Positions 1 to 7,452 of a stretch of DNA of 64,000 nt are shown in pieces. The notes beneath the pieces are model-generated. The model did not search any database. It was not told the origin of the DNA and saw only the letters and a program-made list of their open reading frames with translations. The stretch's first letter is position 1, and every line of letters begins with the position of its first letter. Position numbers and translations under genes: made by a program. This DNA comes from Ignatzschineria rhizosphaerae (GTDB lineage Bacteria; Pseudomonadota; Gammaproteobacteria; Cardiobacteriales; Wohlfahrtiimonadaceae). Location of the stretch: positions 2,228,501 through 2,292,500 of the forward strand of contig NZ_CP093379.1 of assembly GCF_022655595.1 (NCBI RefSeq), in the 5' to 3' direction.

Positions 1-260
1 TCGATAGAATCCTCAATAAATAAAACCTTACGAGTTTGTGCATCGATAGGCATCAAAGGATACTCTTTATCGTCATCATAATTGTAAATCGTTACATTTC
101 CATCTAAACAATTTAATACGACCTCATCTGCTACGAATGGCCACTCGCCACTATATTCAGATTTTTCTAGTCCTTCCCGCACTAATTGGGCAGATGCGAG
201 ATTAAAACTCAGTGCTATTATTGTTGAAATAAACGTAAAAAATAGAAATACTCTTTGCAT
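1..260 (-). CDS. DUF2511 (YebY-like) secreted protein, partial
   Basis: The reading frame runs from an ATG at 260-258 off the left edge of the window, so about 86 N-terminal codons are visible and no stop is seen. The first 24 residues form a signal peptide (MQRVFLFF...NLASA). The mature part has the pattern EYSGEWPFVADEVVLNC followed by a YPL segment, which matches the E. coli YebY / DUF2511 family of small periplasmic proteins of unknown function. A GGAGAGG ribosome site precedes the ATG. It is the gene after the phage repressor on the same strand and may be a lysogenic-conversion cargo gene. Its function is not known. Confidence 0.65.
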   Translation of the reverse strand, partial: MQRVFLFFTFISTIIALSFNLASAQLVREGLEKSEYSGEWPFVADEVVLNCLDGNVTIYNYDDDKEYPLMPIDAQTRKVLFIEDSI

Positions 261-272
261 ATTAATCCTCTC

Positions 273-1001
273 CTAATGCACATTACGACCATGCCAAACA
301 ACACGGCCAATCGCTTCAAAATCTAATGGTGGGTTATTCGTATCAATCTCAAAGCTCTCATACGCTGAATTAGCGCTAATCACTTTGATGATTCCGCCGG
401 GTAAGCGTTGAATACGCTTCACGATCAAATCACCTTCGATACGAATCACGTAAATACCGTTTAATAACGTATTATCTTCTTTATTGATTAAGATAATGTC
501 ACCGTTATTAATCTCACCCTCCATGCTATCGCCTTTTACACCAATTACAATAAGTGATTTAGCACAAATACCAAGAATATTATCAATCCAGTACTTACGA
601 AACGCCATAGGATGCATAATATTCTCCATCGATACATCTGCACCATATCCTGCACTCGCTTGGACGTTATAACGTGGAATAAATACGAACTCTTCGATAT
701 CTACTGTATTTCCAAGAGTGTCATGAATATTGGTAGGCTTTATTTCCGAAATTTCTCCAGTATATAAATCCTGAACACTTACATTATAGGCTTCTGCTAG
801 CTTCTGCATATTCCAAGCATTAGGAAGTCTACCACTATTTTCTTCCCAAGCTTGAAGAGTGGAATATGAAACTTCAACTAGTTGTGCGGCACTATTTCTA
901 TTTAAGCCTCTTTTTTCTCTAATTGATTTCAAATTTTCCCCAAAATTACTCACAAACTTATTTTCTTGACCAATATTCTTATTTATTTTTTGATTTCTCA
1001 T
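273..1001 (-). CDS. LexA-like phage repressor (XRE + S24 peptidase)
   Basis: This is a 242-residue cI-type repressor. Residues about 20-80 form an XRE helix-turn-helix (NLKSIREKRGLNRNSAAQLV). The C-terminal half is an S24 / LexA-type self-cleaving protease with an Ala117-Gly118 cleavage site (SAGYG), Ser159 nucleophile (GVKGDSME) and Lys195 (IVKRIQ). RecA-stimulated autocleavage on DNA damage is expected for the family. I chose the ATG at 1001 (MRNQK) because AAGGG lies just upstream; an earlier ATG at 1040 would add 13 poorly conserved residues. It is transcribed leftward, divergent from the early operon that starts at 1198, with inverted repeats between them that fit its operators. Confidence 0.9.
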   Translation of the reverse strand: MRNQKINKNIGQENKFVSNFGENLKSIREKRGLNRNSAAQLVEVSYSTLQAWEENSGRLPNAWNMQKLAEAYNVSVQDLYTGEISEIKPTNIHDTLGNTVDIEEFVFIPRYNVQASAGYGADVSMENIMHPMAFRKYWIDNILGICAKSLIVIGVKGDSMEGEINNGDIILINKEDNTLLNGIYVIRIEGDLIVKRIQRLPGGIIKVISANSAYESFEIDTNNPPLDFEAIGRVVWHGRNVH

Positions 1002-1052
1002 AAAAAAACCCTTACCCAACATCCTTTTATCAAACAACACATCTCGTAAAAT

Positions 1053-1159
1053 CTTCTATTTTCAATTATTATTTGACTTTAGAAGCTTCCTAGTTGAAAA
1101 TAGAAGTTAACCACAAATAACCAATGCGGTTACATCTGGTTACATTATAACCATTGGTT
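1053..1159. promoter_or_regulatory. Prophage switch region: operators and divergent promoters
   Basis: Between the repressor and the early operon lie two inverted repeats. CTTCTATTTTCAA (1053-1065) pairs perfectly with TTGAAAATAGAAG (1094-1106). AACCAATG (1119-1126) pairs with CATTGGTT (1152-1159). Inside the second is a direct repeat, GGTTACAT at 1128-1135 and 1138-1145, spaced exactly 10 bp (one helical turn). A possible -35 TTGACT is at 1073-1078. The layout is that of a temperate-phage immunity region. Which protein binds which repeat is inference. Confidence 0.6.
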
Positions 1160-1197
1160 GTTTTTAGGTGTAATTTAAATATTAGAGGGGTTTGATT

Positions 1198-1368
1198 GTG
1201 CATAAACAGAAGAAAAATGAACAAAAGACACTTTCTATTCGGTTCGATCTTTCTATTTATGAGCAATTAAAAGAATTAGCAGAGAAAGAAGGCCGCTCAA
1301 TAGGCGGACAAGCTCGAATCTTTATAGCTCAGGGATTGGATGAGGATAGACAGAAGGCAGAGGTTTAA
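1198..1368 (+). CDS. Small ribbon-helix-helix (Arc-like) protein
   Basis: This 56-residue ORF starts with GTG, supported by GAGGGG seven bases upstream. The pattern TLSIRFDLSIYEQLKELAEKE followed by SIGGQARIFIAQGL is that of an Arc/MetJ ribbon-helix-helix DNA-binding protein: a basic N-terminal beta strand and then two helices. It is the first gene of the rightward early operon and faces the repressor, so it is probably the Cro-like or auxiliary regulator of the switch. Its 3' end overlaps the next gene by 29 bases in another frame. Confidence 0.7.
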   Translation: MHKQKKNEQKTLSIRFDLSIYEQLKELAEKEGRSIGGQARIFIAQGLDEDRQKAEV

Positions 1369-1528
1369 ATGTAGCGGTTGTAATGGGTCGGCACATCTCT
1401 TATATACAGCGCCGCAGTCGAGCAAAACAAGGGTAAAAATCTACTATTGCAAAAACTGTGATGCAAACATCAAAACCATAGAAGAGATCGTCGCTTCGGC
1501 ATCATTTAAGGCATTAGCAACAGCTTAA
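1340..1528 (+). CDS. Ogr/Delta-like zinc-finger protein
   Basis: This 62-residue protein has a CxxC-X22-CxxC zinc site (Cys11, Cys14, Cys37, Cys40). Around it is the wording of the Ogr/Delta family: KCSGCNGSAHLL, then KIYYCKNCDANIKTIEEIV. In P2 and P4 these proteins activate late-gene promoters. Here it sits in the early operon, one gene from the switch, which is unusual for a late activator. An AGGGA motif five bases before the ATG supports the start even though it overlaps the preceding gene. Zinc binding is safe; the target promoter is not known. Confidence 0.65.
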   Translation: MRIDRRQRFKCSGCNGSAHLLYTAPQSSKTRVKIYYCKNCDANIKTIEEIVASASFKALATA

Positions 1529-1606
1529 ATCTCTAATTTTCACTTTATTAAATTTAATCGCATTTCGGTGCGAGGGATTTTTTTAACTCTAAAAAAGGTA
1601 AACAAC

Positions 1607-2056
1607 ATGAATCAAGCAAGAGAAGTTATTAAAAAAGTATTTGGTAAAGAGGGCCTAAAGGCGCTTAGTTACCTTGAAGGCTTAAATCACGAGAACAAAA
1701 AAATGCCACTTATTATTAATGGCGGAGCGGGAACGGGGAAATCAACACTATTGACCCTAATTTCTATGGCTCTCTCCAACGGTGAAAGTACGGTTATGAA
1801 TTACGAATACAGAACCAAAGCGGGGATGATAAAGCACATCCAAGAATCAAATCTCATTCTGATTGAATTAGATAACTCAGATTATCTTACTGAGGAGAAA
1901 ATAAAATTGCTGATAAAGCTCGCTAACGGAAAACCCATCGTTATTACTGGAAACTTCACGAGTGAAGCCATCTGCCATCATAAATTTATTACTTTATCTC
2001 ACGAGCATTTTAGCGATGAGAATAAAACACTTATTTACAAAGTATTAGGTAGGTAA
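1607..2056 (+). CDS. Phage P-loop ATPase (small)
   Basis: This 149-residue protein has a clear Walker A motif, GGAGTGKS, at residues 39-46. A hydrophobic strand ending in acidic residues (LILIELDN, about 83-90) could be Walker B. A later strand (KPIVITGNF) with an Asn could be the sensor. It resembles a minimal helicase superfamily 3-like or DNA-packaging ATPase core but is too short for me to assign. The start at 1607 (MNQAR) is chosen because AAAAAGG precedes it; an upstream ATG at 1568 lacks such a site. A TCGCA/TGCGA hairpin with a T run at 1558-1582 lies just before the gene and might attenuate the operon. Confidence 0.6.
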   Translation: MNQAREVIKKVFGKEGLKALSYLEGLNHENKKMPLIINGGAGTGKSTLLTLISMALSNGESTVMNYEYRTKAGMIKHIQESNLILIELDNSDYLTEEKIKLLIKLANGKPIVITGNFTSEAICHHKFITLSHEHFSDENKTLIYKVLGR

Positions 2057-2059
2057 GTC

Positions 2060-2191
2060 ATGACCAAAGAGCAAAAAGAAGAGGTTTTATTAGCGTGGAA
2101 AGCCGGCGATAAAGTCAAAGATTGTGCCGAATACGCAGGTACAACCCCAGACAAAGTTAGGCAGTACTTAATTGAAATTGGCGAGTTATAG
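2060..2191 (+). CDS. Small phage HTH-like protein
   Basis: This 43-residue ORF begins three bases after the ATPase stop. Its pattern (EEVLLAWKAGDKVKDCAEYAGTTPDKVRQYL) reads as a short helix-turn-helix of the sort found in phage small regulators. Its stop overlaps the ribosome site (GGAG) of the next gene, so it sits naturally in the operon. It is too short for a family assignment. Confidence 0.5.
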   Translation: MTKEQKEEVLLAWKAGDKVKDCAEYAGTTPDKVRQYLIEIGEL

Positions 2192-2204
2192 GAGAACACA
2201 AGTA

Positions 2205-2486
2205 ATGACAGAAAATATTCCAAACAATGAATATGTAATCGTTTCTCAGTTTAGAGGATTTAGTGTTGATTTTGTTGAAGAAGAGTTTCAAAGCCCTTCG
2301 ATTACAACTGATCAATTGAATGAAGCCAAGGTATTTACCTTTGAAAGAGCTAAAGCATTTTGTTTGCGATTCAGCAACTGCCGAATGATCCCATTATCTA
2401 AAGCATTAGAGCTTTCTAGCGCAACAATTGCCTCTCATAGATATGAGGATTATTTAGAAAGTCTTGAGGATAACAAGGAGGAGTAA
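2205..2486 (+). CDS. Hypothetical phage protein (93 aa)
   Basis: I do not recognise this protein. It starts at ATG 2205, preceded by GGAGAACACA, and ends with a TAATG junction that overlaps the next start by one base. The product is acidic and has no Cys-rich site or membrane segment. It contains a hydrophobic EYVIVSQFRGFSVDFVEEEF stretch near its N-terminus. The tight packing within the early operon makes it a real gene. Confidence 0.55.
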   Translation: MTENIPNNEYVIVSQFRGFSVDFVEEEFQSPSITTDQLNEAKVFTFERAKAFCLRFSNCRMIPLSKALELSSATIASHRYEDYLESLEDNKEE

Positions 2487-2707
2487 TGAACATTATTGAA
2501 CTATCTGCAAAACGCAAAGAAATGCAACAGCATCAGCGCTCAATTATCGGTGATATAGAGATTCCCTATTCACTTGCAAAAGAATGGATAGAAACGGAAA
2601 GAGCCTATCAAATCAAACTCGCAAATATCGAATCAGCAAAGCAAGCGAGCATTATTAAACAACTCTCGAAAGAGAATGCAGACTTAAAAAAAGGAATTAG
2701 AGCATGA
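2486..2707 (+). CDS. Hypothetical phage protein, helical
   Basis: This 73-residue Lys/Glu-rich protein is predicted to be almost wholly helical, with a possible coiled coil over the last 40 residues (IKLANIESAKQASIIKQLSKENADLKK, spread over about 46-70). It is translationally coupled at both ends: TAATG upstream and ATGA downstream. I do not recognise its family. It is probably a small DNA-metabolism accessory protein of the phage. Confidence 0.5.
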   Translation: MNIIELSAKRKEMQQHQRSIIGDIEIPYSLAKEWIETERAYQIKLANIESAKQASIIKQLSKENADLKKGIRA

Positions 2708-2994
2708 GTAAGAAGAAAGAGTTTTGTAAATGTGTTTCTGAAATGGAAGAAAAGATTTTAGAGCTTTATAAGGAAAAAGGAGAATTGATTAACCCTAGTG
2801 AAGCCAAGTTTGTAAATTCAGCCATTTTATTATCAGAAGGTGCCGGTCCTGGAGTGCAGCCATTCATTCCAGTGGAAATATTATCAGAAACTAAAAACGG
2901 TAAGCCAAAGAAAACCAAGGTCAATATCTATTGTACTTATTGTCCTATGTGCGGTCAGTACTGGCGTGAAGATAAGGAGAAGCAAAATGAGTAA
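2704..2994 (+). CDS. Hypothetical phage protein with C-terminal zinc ribbon
   Basis: This 96-residue protein overlaps its upstream neighbour by ATGA. It has Cys residues at the N-terminus (EFCKC) and a CTYCPMCGQYW segment at the C-terminus, so it could bind one zinc ion. Similar small CxxC proteins are common in phage early regions, but I cannot name this one. Its stop lies eight bases inside the start of the next gene. Confidence 0.55.
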   Translation: MSKKKEFCKCVSEMEEKILELYKEKGELINPSEAKFVNSAILLSEGAGPGVQPFIPVEILSETKNGKPKKTKVNIYCTYCPMCGQYWREDKEKQNE

Positions 2995-3253
2995 TGCAAA
3001 TGGTCAATTTACAGGTAGGAAGAACAAGTTAGTTAATCTTAATGATCATCTTTTTGAGCAGATTGAGCGCTTAAATAATGAAGATCTTGATAGTGAAACA
3101 CTTGAGCGTGAGATTAAACGTGCTGACTCCATGTGCAAAATTTCAGAAAAAATTATTGATAATGCCGCGCTAGTACTTAAAGCACAAATAGAGTTTGGCA
3201 TGGGTGATAACGCAGCTGAAAAGCGCATTTTAGGATTGGAAGATAAATCATGA
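2987..3253 (+). CDS. Phage protein encoded before HNH protein (88 aa)
   Basis: The start at ATG 2987 (MSNANGQF) is fixed by AAGGAG at 2974-2979. The pattern NLNDHLFEQIERLNNEDL, then EIKRADSMCKISEKIIDNA, belongs to a small conserved phage family. From memory of phage genomes, members are often found directly upstream of an HNH-like gene, as here. The family is sometimes labelled transcriptional regulator, but I know of no firm evidence for that. It couples to the next gene through an ATGA overlap at 3250. Confidence 0.6.
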   Translation: MSNANGQFTGRKNKLVNLNDHLFEQIERLNNEDLDSETLEREIKRADSMCKISEKIIDNAALVLKAQIEFGMGDNAAEKRILGLEDKS

Positions 3254-3837
3254 AATATACAGTAGAAGAGATCGATTTTCTTAAAAAGAACCAAAGCACA
3301 ATGACACGGAAAGAGCTCACTGAAAAATTTAATCAACACTTTAAAAAAAATAGAACAGTCGCTGCAATACGTGGATTTTGCAAAAGAAATGGGCTCTTAA
3401 GACCGAAAGATACTTGGTATTTCCCTGCAGGGCATATCCCTGCGAATAAAGGATCAGTGGGACTAACTGGAGCTAATTCAGGATCGTTTAAGAAAGGACA
3501 TAGACCTCATAACACACTAGAAGTTGGCGCTGCCATTAAAAGAGAAGATGGTTATACCTACATTAAGGTTGCAGAGCCAAATCATTGGCGACCAAAGCAC
3601 TACTTAGTATGGGAAGAGAGCAATACACCTGTTTTAGCTGATGAAGCCATTCTTTTTATAGACAACAATCGAGAGAACTTTTCTCTTGTTAATTTGATGA
3701 AAATTACCAAAGGAGAATTAGCGCGAATGAATAAAAGAGGATTTTCTGCTCTTCCGAAAGAACTAAAAAGACAGGCCGTCTATTTAATTAGGCTAAATAT
3801 TTTAGCGAATAAGAGAAGAAGTAAAAAGAAGCAATAA
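3250..3837 (+). CDS. HNH-family phage protein
   Basis: This 195-residue protein has two parts. The N-terminal 55 residues look like a DNA-binding helical domain (TVEEIDFLKKNQSTMTRKEL). The C-terminal part follows an HNH-3 layout: KHYLVWEESN with a first His, then ILFIDNNRENFSLVNLM. In active HNH enzymes the second strand usually reads HIDGN; here the equivalent His is Phe (LFIDNN), so nuclease activity is doubtful. A basic tail (RRSKKKQ) closes the protein. It lies in the early operon after its usual small partner. Confidence 0.7.
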   Translation: MKYTVEEIDFLKKNQSTMTRKELTEKFNQHFKKNRTVAAIRGFCKRNGLLRPKDTWYFPAGHIPANKGSVGLTGANSGSFKKGHRPHNTLEVGAAIKREDGYTYIKVAEPNHWRPKHYLVWEESNTPVLADEAILFIDNNRENFSLVNLMKITKGELARMNKRGFSALPKELKRQAVYLIRLNILANKRRSKKKQ

Positions 3838-3841
3838 AAAA

Positions 3842-3903
3842 CCACTTCATAAGAAGTGGCTCAATTCACAGTGTAGCAGCTACTTGGACGTTGATTGCTA
3901 CAC
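3842..3903. promoter_or_regulatory. Two inverted repeats before the replication genes
   Basis: CCACTTC-ATAA-GAAGTGG (3842-3859) is a perfect 7-bp hairpin. It is preceded by an A run, so it reads as a terminator on the minus strand and has no T run on the plus strand. It is followed by GTGTAGCA (3871-3878) and its perfect complement TGCTACAC (3896-3903) across a 17-base loop. The pair sits in the only sizeable gap of the early operon, just before the gene at 3936. It could be an operator, a processing site or an origin-like element. Confidence 0.45.
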
Positions 3904-3935
3904 GTAAACATTAAAATCATTATAAAGGAAGCATC

Positions 3936-4217
3936 ATGCAAAAGCTATTAGAAGCCATCCGATTTTCAAAAAGACTCAGAAGTAACCTCTTTGAATTAGA
4001 AGAGTTATTAAGCGTTGCAACGGTTCTTGATGAAGTGGTCGCAGTAAACCGCAACATCAAGCTTTATAGCGATCTAGTGAAATCATGGGTTGAAGATAAT
4101 AAACCCGGCATTCTTATGCGTATCGAGATGAAGAGCTTACGCCAGGAGATAAATTCTATTCGCAGACAAATTGCGAGTAAGACTTCAATGGTTCTTACAG
4201 CTCAAAGGGCAGCTTAA
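3936..4217 (+). CDS. Hypothetical phage protein, helical (93 aa)
   Basis: I do not recognise this protein. AAAGGAAG before ATG 3936 marks the start. The product is rich in Leu, Lys, Glu and Arg and is likely helical throughout, without Cys or membrane segments. It ends one base before the start of the replication protein, so the two are probably translated together and may act together. Confidence 0.55.
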   Translation: MQKLLEAIRFSKRLRSNLFELEELLSVATVLDEVVAVNRNIKLYSDLVKSWVEDNKPGILMRIEMKSLRQEINSIRRQIASKTSMVLTAQRAA

Positions 4218-4218
4218 T

Positions 4219-6837
4219 ATGTCGAATCATAGAAAAATGGATAGTGCTCTCAGAGAGAGCATTATCTCTGTTTTAACTTCCAAATATGGGATGCGCCAAT
4301 CCGGTGAGAACTTTGCCGGCGGTGTTTGCCCTGATTGTGGGAAAAAGGATTTATGGGCAGTTGGTGATGAACCGTGGTCAATCCAATGTAACCGTATTAA
4401 TAATTGCGGTTATAAAGGATTGATTCGTGAGCTTCACCCTGAGCTATTTAAATCAGTGACTGAACGAGCTGAATCTTTCATGCGGGATGAAAGAAAAATT
4501 GATCCAAAGGGCATCGCTAAATTCTACCTCAGTGATGAACGTGGATTAAATCCAACTCGTGCCGGCAACTTTACGCAAGAGACAGCTTATAACAGAAAGA
4601 CTGGTAAAGGCTCTGCTACAATTCGTTTTTATTTCCCTGTCGCTAATGATAAAGAGTGCTTCTGGGAAAGAATTATCGAAGATATTGGAAGTGACAAAGC
4701 CAATTTCCCAAAAGGTATTTACTACTCTGGATACGGTTGGGTTACACCAGAATTCAATCAACGCAGGGGCGATGTTTGGATTGTTGAGGGAATCTTTGAT
4801 GCCTTGGCACTGCAAGAGCATGGTATTCGCGCTATTTCTGCAATGACTTGTCATAACTTCCCGGCAAAGACCATCCAATCATTAAATCTTGATAAACTCA
4901 CAACGATTGTGATTGCACTTGATAGTAATAAAGCAGGATATGAAGCAATCCCCAAAATGATTGCTCGTGTTGAAGAGTTAGGGTTTACCAATGTCCAAGT
5001 GGCTCTTACTCGTTCAAAAATGGATTGGAACGATTGCCATATCCAGGATAAGTTATCCCCTGAAGATATCGAGCTCTATTACTACAATGGCGACCTTTTC
5101 ACAGCAACAAGCGCATACAATAAAGCGCTGTTAATGTGGAAGCGCAATTTATGGCAGTCCTTCATTGTTGAACATGATTATAAAACTTACTGGGCTGAAG
5201 TTAAAAACGCTTCTGGCCTACAAGACAAAGAAGATGAGGAGGAAGATAAAGAACCAGAACTTTCACTTACACAGATTGGCACATGTATCATTGATTTTCT
5301 CTATGTTGAGCGCTCAATCGCAACAGATGAAACTCGCTTCTATCTTGATATCCAAAACTCCCGTGGTAATGACAGAGGCATCTTTAGTGGTAAACATTTT
5401 AAATCACCTAATGAATTTGGCAGCCGAATCATTGATACATTACCAGGGGCAAACTTCTCTGGTAAAGCTCATCAAATTGAAAAGCTTTATGAACTCAAAG
5501 CACCTTACATAAAAACGGTACATACAATTGATTATGTAGGATATTGCCCAGAAGCTAAGGGATACGTTTATCCACAATTCGCGGTAAAAGATGGCGAAAT
5601 CCATTTACCGAATAAAGAGGATTATTACTCTTTCAAAAACTATCACATCAAAAACACATTCACGCCTGGAAGCTTTAATCCATCAACAAATATTAAGCCG
5701 GTGCAATGGCTTGATGACTATATCACTGCTTTTGGCGATCGAGGCCTTATTGTCCTAGCGTACTTCTTTGGCTCACTCTTTGCGACTCAAATACGCCACG
5801 AACTTGGCTACTTCCCTTTTCTAGAATTTACTGGGGAAGCAGGATCAGGGAAAACAGCAGTACTCGAATTTATGTGGAAGCTGATGGGGCGTGATAACTA
5901 CGAAGGGATCAACCCCACGACATCGACACCTGCAGGACGTTATCGCACACTGAATCAATTCTCAAATATGCCAACTTCGTACATCGAGGGGCAATCAGAA
6001 TCGAAAGATGCAAAGAAAGGAAAGGACGACTGGCTTTACGAATCAAAAACACAGTTTAACGGCCGCTCAGTAAGAACGAAGGGGAAAAACAATAACGGTA
6101 ATGATACTGACGAATCACCATTCTACGGGTCGATTGTTGTCTCGCAAAACGTGAAGATTGATGCGGATGAAGCGACACTTACTCGCTTTATCTACCTGCA
6201 CATGACAAGCGACCATCATACGCCGGCAGGAAAAAGAGCTTCCGAAAAATTAATGCGATTAGAGATAGATGATGTCTCTTCTTTTCTTCTGCAGACGATT
6301 CTACAAGAGAAATCGATCTTAAAAATCATCTTCGACAAATACGAAGCGATCAAAGACATCTTTATTGATAGTGACCGTGTTGTGCATTCCCGTATTCGTG
6401 ATGTTCATAAGCTCTTACTCGCTATTTTAGAAGCCCTCACAGAAACCTACAACATTGATTATAAAAACCGTGATAAGGCAGCCAAGCTCATTATGCGAAT
6501 TGCTGAAGATCGCCAAAAAGACTTGGATCACGACCCAGAGCCTGTACAAGAATTCTGGTATCTGCTTGAAGACTTACAACGTGATGAAAATCTAGATAAT
6601 CGAAGCTCCTTGATTAATCACTCAAACAACAAAGAATTTGAGCTCGCAATTAACTTGAACGATATCGCAAAAATGGCACGAGACCGCAATCTACCACCAA
6701 TTGATGTCACGCTCTTACGTAAGCTCTTACCGAAAACAAAAACCTTTGAATTTATCGAAAACAAAACAGTTAAATCAAGCATAAGCGGCAGAACTACACG
6801 CTGTTATGTCTTTAAATGGAATGGGAAGTGGAAATGA
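4219..6837 (+). CDS. Zinc/TOPRIM/helicase replication protein (primase-helicase)
   Basis: This 872-residue multidomain protein starts at ATG 4219, one base after the previous stop. Residues about 30-65 form a primase-type zinc finger (Cys37, Cys40, Cys57, Cys63). Residues about 185-240 form a TOPRIM fold with Glu190 (WIVEGIFDAL) and Asp235 (VIALDSNKAG). The C-terminal half is a P-loop ATPase with Walker A GEAGSGKT at 539-546. This is the P4-alpha / phage primase-helicase plan, though the domain order and length differ from P4 alpha. An acidic linker lies at about 335-350 (DKEDEEEDKE). It is the main replication gene of the element. Confidence 0.8.
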   Translation: MSNHRKMDSALRESIISVLTSKYGMRQSGENFAGGVCPDCGKKDLWAVGDEPWSIQCNRINNCGYKGLIRELHPELFKSVTERAESFMRDERKIDPKGIAKFYLSDERGLNPTRAGNFTQETAYNRKTGKGSATIRFYFPVANDKECFWERIIEDIGSDKANFPKGIYYSGYGWVTPEFNQRRGDVWIVEGIFDALALQEHGIRAISAMTCHNFPAKTIQSLNLDKLTTIVIALDSNKAGYEAIPKMIARVEELGFTNVQVALTRSKMDWNDCHIQDKLSPEDIELYYYNGDLFTATSAYNKALLMWKRNLWQSFIVEHDYKTYWAEVKNASGLQDKEDEEEDKEPELSLTQIGTCIIDFLYVERSIATDETRFYLDIQNSRGNDRGIFSGKHFKSPNEFGSRIIDTLPGANFSGKAHQIEKLYELKAPYIKTVHTIDYVGYCPEAKGYVYPQFAVKDGEIHLPNKEDYYSFKNYHIKNTFTPGSFNPSTNIKPVQWLDDYITAFGDRGLIVLAYFFGSLFATQIRHELGYFPFLEFTGEAGSGKTAVLEFMWKLMGRDNYEGINPTTSTPAGRYRTLNQFSNMPTSYIEGQSESKDAKKGKDDWLYESKTQFNGRSVRTKGKNNNGNDTDESPFYGSIVVSQNVKIDADEATLTRFIYLHMTSDHHTPAGKRASEKLMRLEIDDVSSFLLQTILQEKSILKIIFDKYEAIKDIFIDSDRVVHSRIRDVHKLLLAILEALTETYNIDYKNRDKAAKLIMRIAEDRQKDLDHDPEPVQEFWYLLEDLQRDENLDNRSSLINHSNNKEFELAINLNDIAKMARDRNLPPIDVTLLRKLLPKTKTFEFIENKTVKSSISGRTTRCYVFKWNGKWK

Positions 6838-7091
6838 TGGAAGACAAACAATTTTTAGAATTTTTCCGGCAAATGATCCGAGAAGAGATTGGGGCCAAGA
6901 ATGATGACACGAAAATAATCTCAGTGGCAAAGGTAGCAGAAAAACTGGATATATCAGTCGTTCATCTCACAAAAAACATCATGCATACGCCTGGATTCCC
7001 TAAAGCAGTAAGGCTAACAGTAAAAGGGGATCTTCGATTTTATGAACATGAGATTAACGAATATATTTTAGGACTTAGAAAGGAGGCTTAG
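6834..7091 (+). CDS. AlpA/excisionase-like HTH protein
   Basis: This 85-residue protein overlaps the replication gene by four bases (ATGA). The segment IISVAKVAEKLDISVVHLTKNI, then FPKAVRLTVKGDLRFYEHEINEYI, is a winged helix-turn-helix of the AlpA / excisionase sort, with the typical sequence of HTH, Arg-Phe strand and final helix. It may control integrase direction or transcription. I rate the DNA-binding role as likely and the excisionase role as a guess. Confidence 0.6.
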   Translation: MMEDKQFLEFFRQMIREEIGAKNDDTKIISVAKVAEKLDISVVHLTKNIMHTPGFPKAVRLTVKGDLRFYEHEINEYILGLRKEA

Positions 7092-7092
7092 G

Positions 7093-7230
7093 GTGGGAGT
7101 TTTTTTAATGGTTTTAGCTGTTTTAGGGTTATTAGGCTCACAGAGCATTAAGTCAGTATTGGCATCAACCATTATGCTTGTGTTTGGCATGTGGGTGCAT
7201 GGTGCATTTGATCAGATTTTAGGAGGATAA
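7093..7230 (+). CDS. Small membrane protein (45 aa)
   Basis: A GTG start at 7093 has AGGAGG six bases upstream, inside the end of the previous gene. The product is two hydrophobic stretches (FLMVLAVLGLLG and LASTIMLVFGMWV) joined by a short polar turn, so it probably spans the membrane twice. Its place in the early operon, next to other tiny membrane proteins, argues against a lysis role, but function is unknown. Confidence 0.5.
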   Translation: MGVFLMVLAVLGLLGSQSIKSVLASTIMLVFGMWVHGAFDQILGG

Positions 7231-7234
7231 CACT

Positions 7235-7438
7235 ATGTTTAATTATAAAAAAACAATAATAAAAAGCCATGTCTATTATCCGCAGTTTTTGGCGCAATAC
7301 ATGAAAACTAAAGAGGGCCAAGCATTCGCCTTAAGCATTATGAGTCAATTAATAGATGGTTTTGAAATTAATCAAAAAGGGAGAATTGAAACTGTTCACA
7401 TCAATGACCAATCACCTATAAAAATTGATTTTGAATAA
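7235..7438 (+). CDS. Hypothetical phage protein (67 aa)
   Basis: I do not recognise this protein. AGGAGG five to ten bases before ATG 7235 supports translation. The sequence (VYYPQFLAQYMKTKEGQAF ... LIDGFEIN) has no membrane segment, Cys site or known motif. It fits the run of small accessory genes between the replication gene and the integrase. Confidence 0.5.
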   Translation: MFNYKKTIIKSHVYYPQFLAQYMKTKEGQAFALSIMSQLIDGFEINQKGRIETVHINDQSPIKIDFE

Positions 7439-7452
7439 GAAGGAAACAAACG

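Noticed and set aside
4546-5512. ORFs of 95-115 codons inside the replication gene in other frames
   Set aside because: They are shadows of the 872-residue frame, whose zinc, TOPRIM and Walker motifs are unmistakable.
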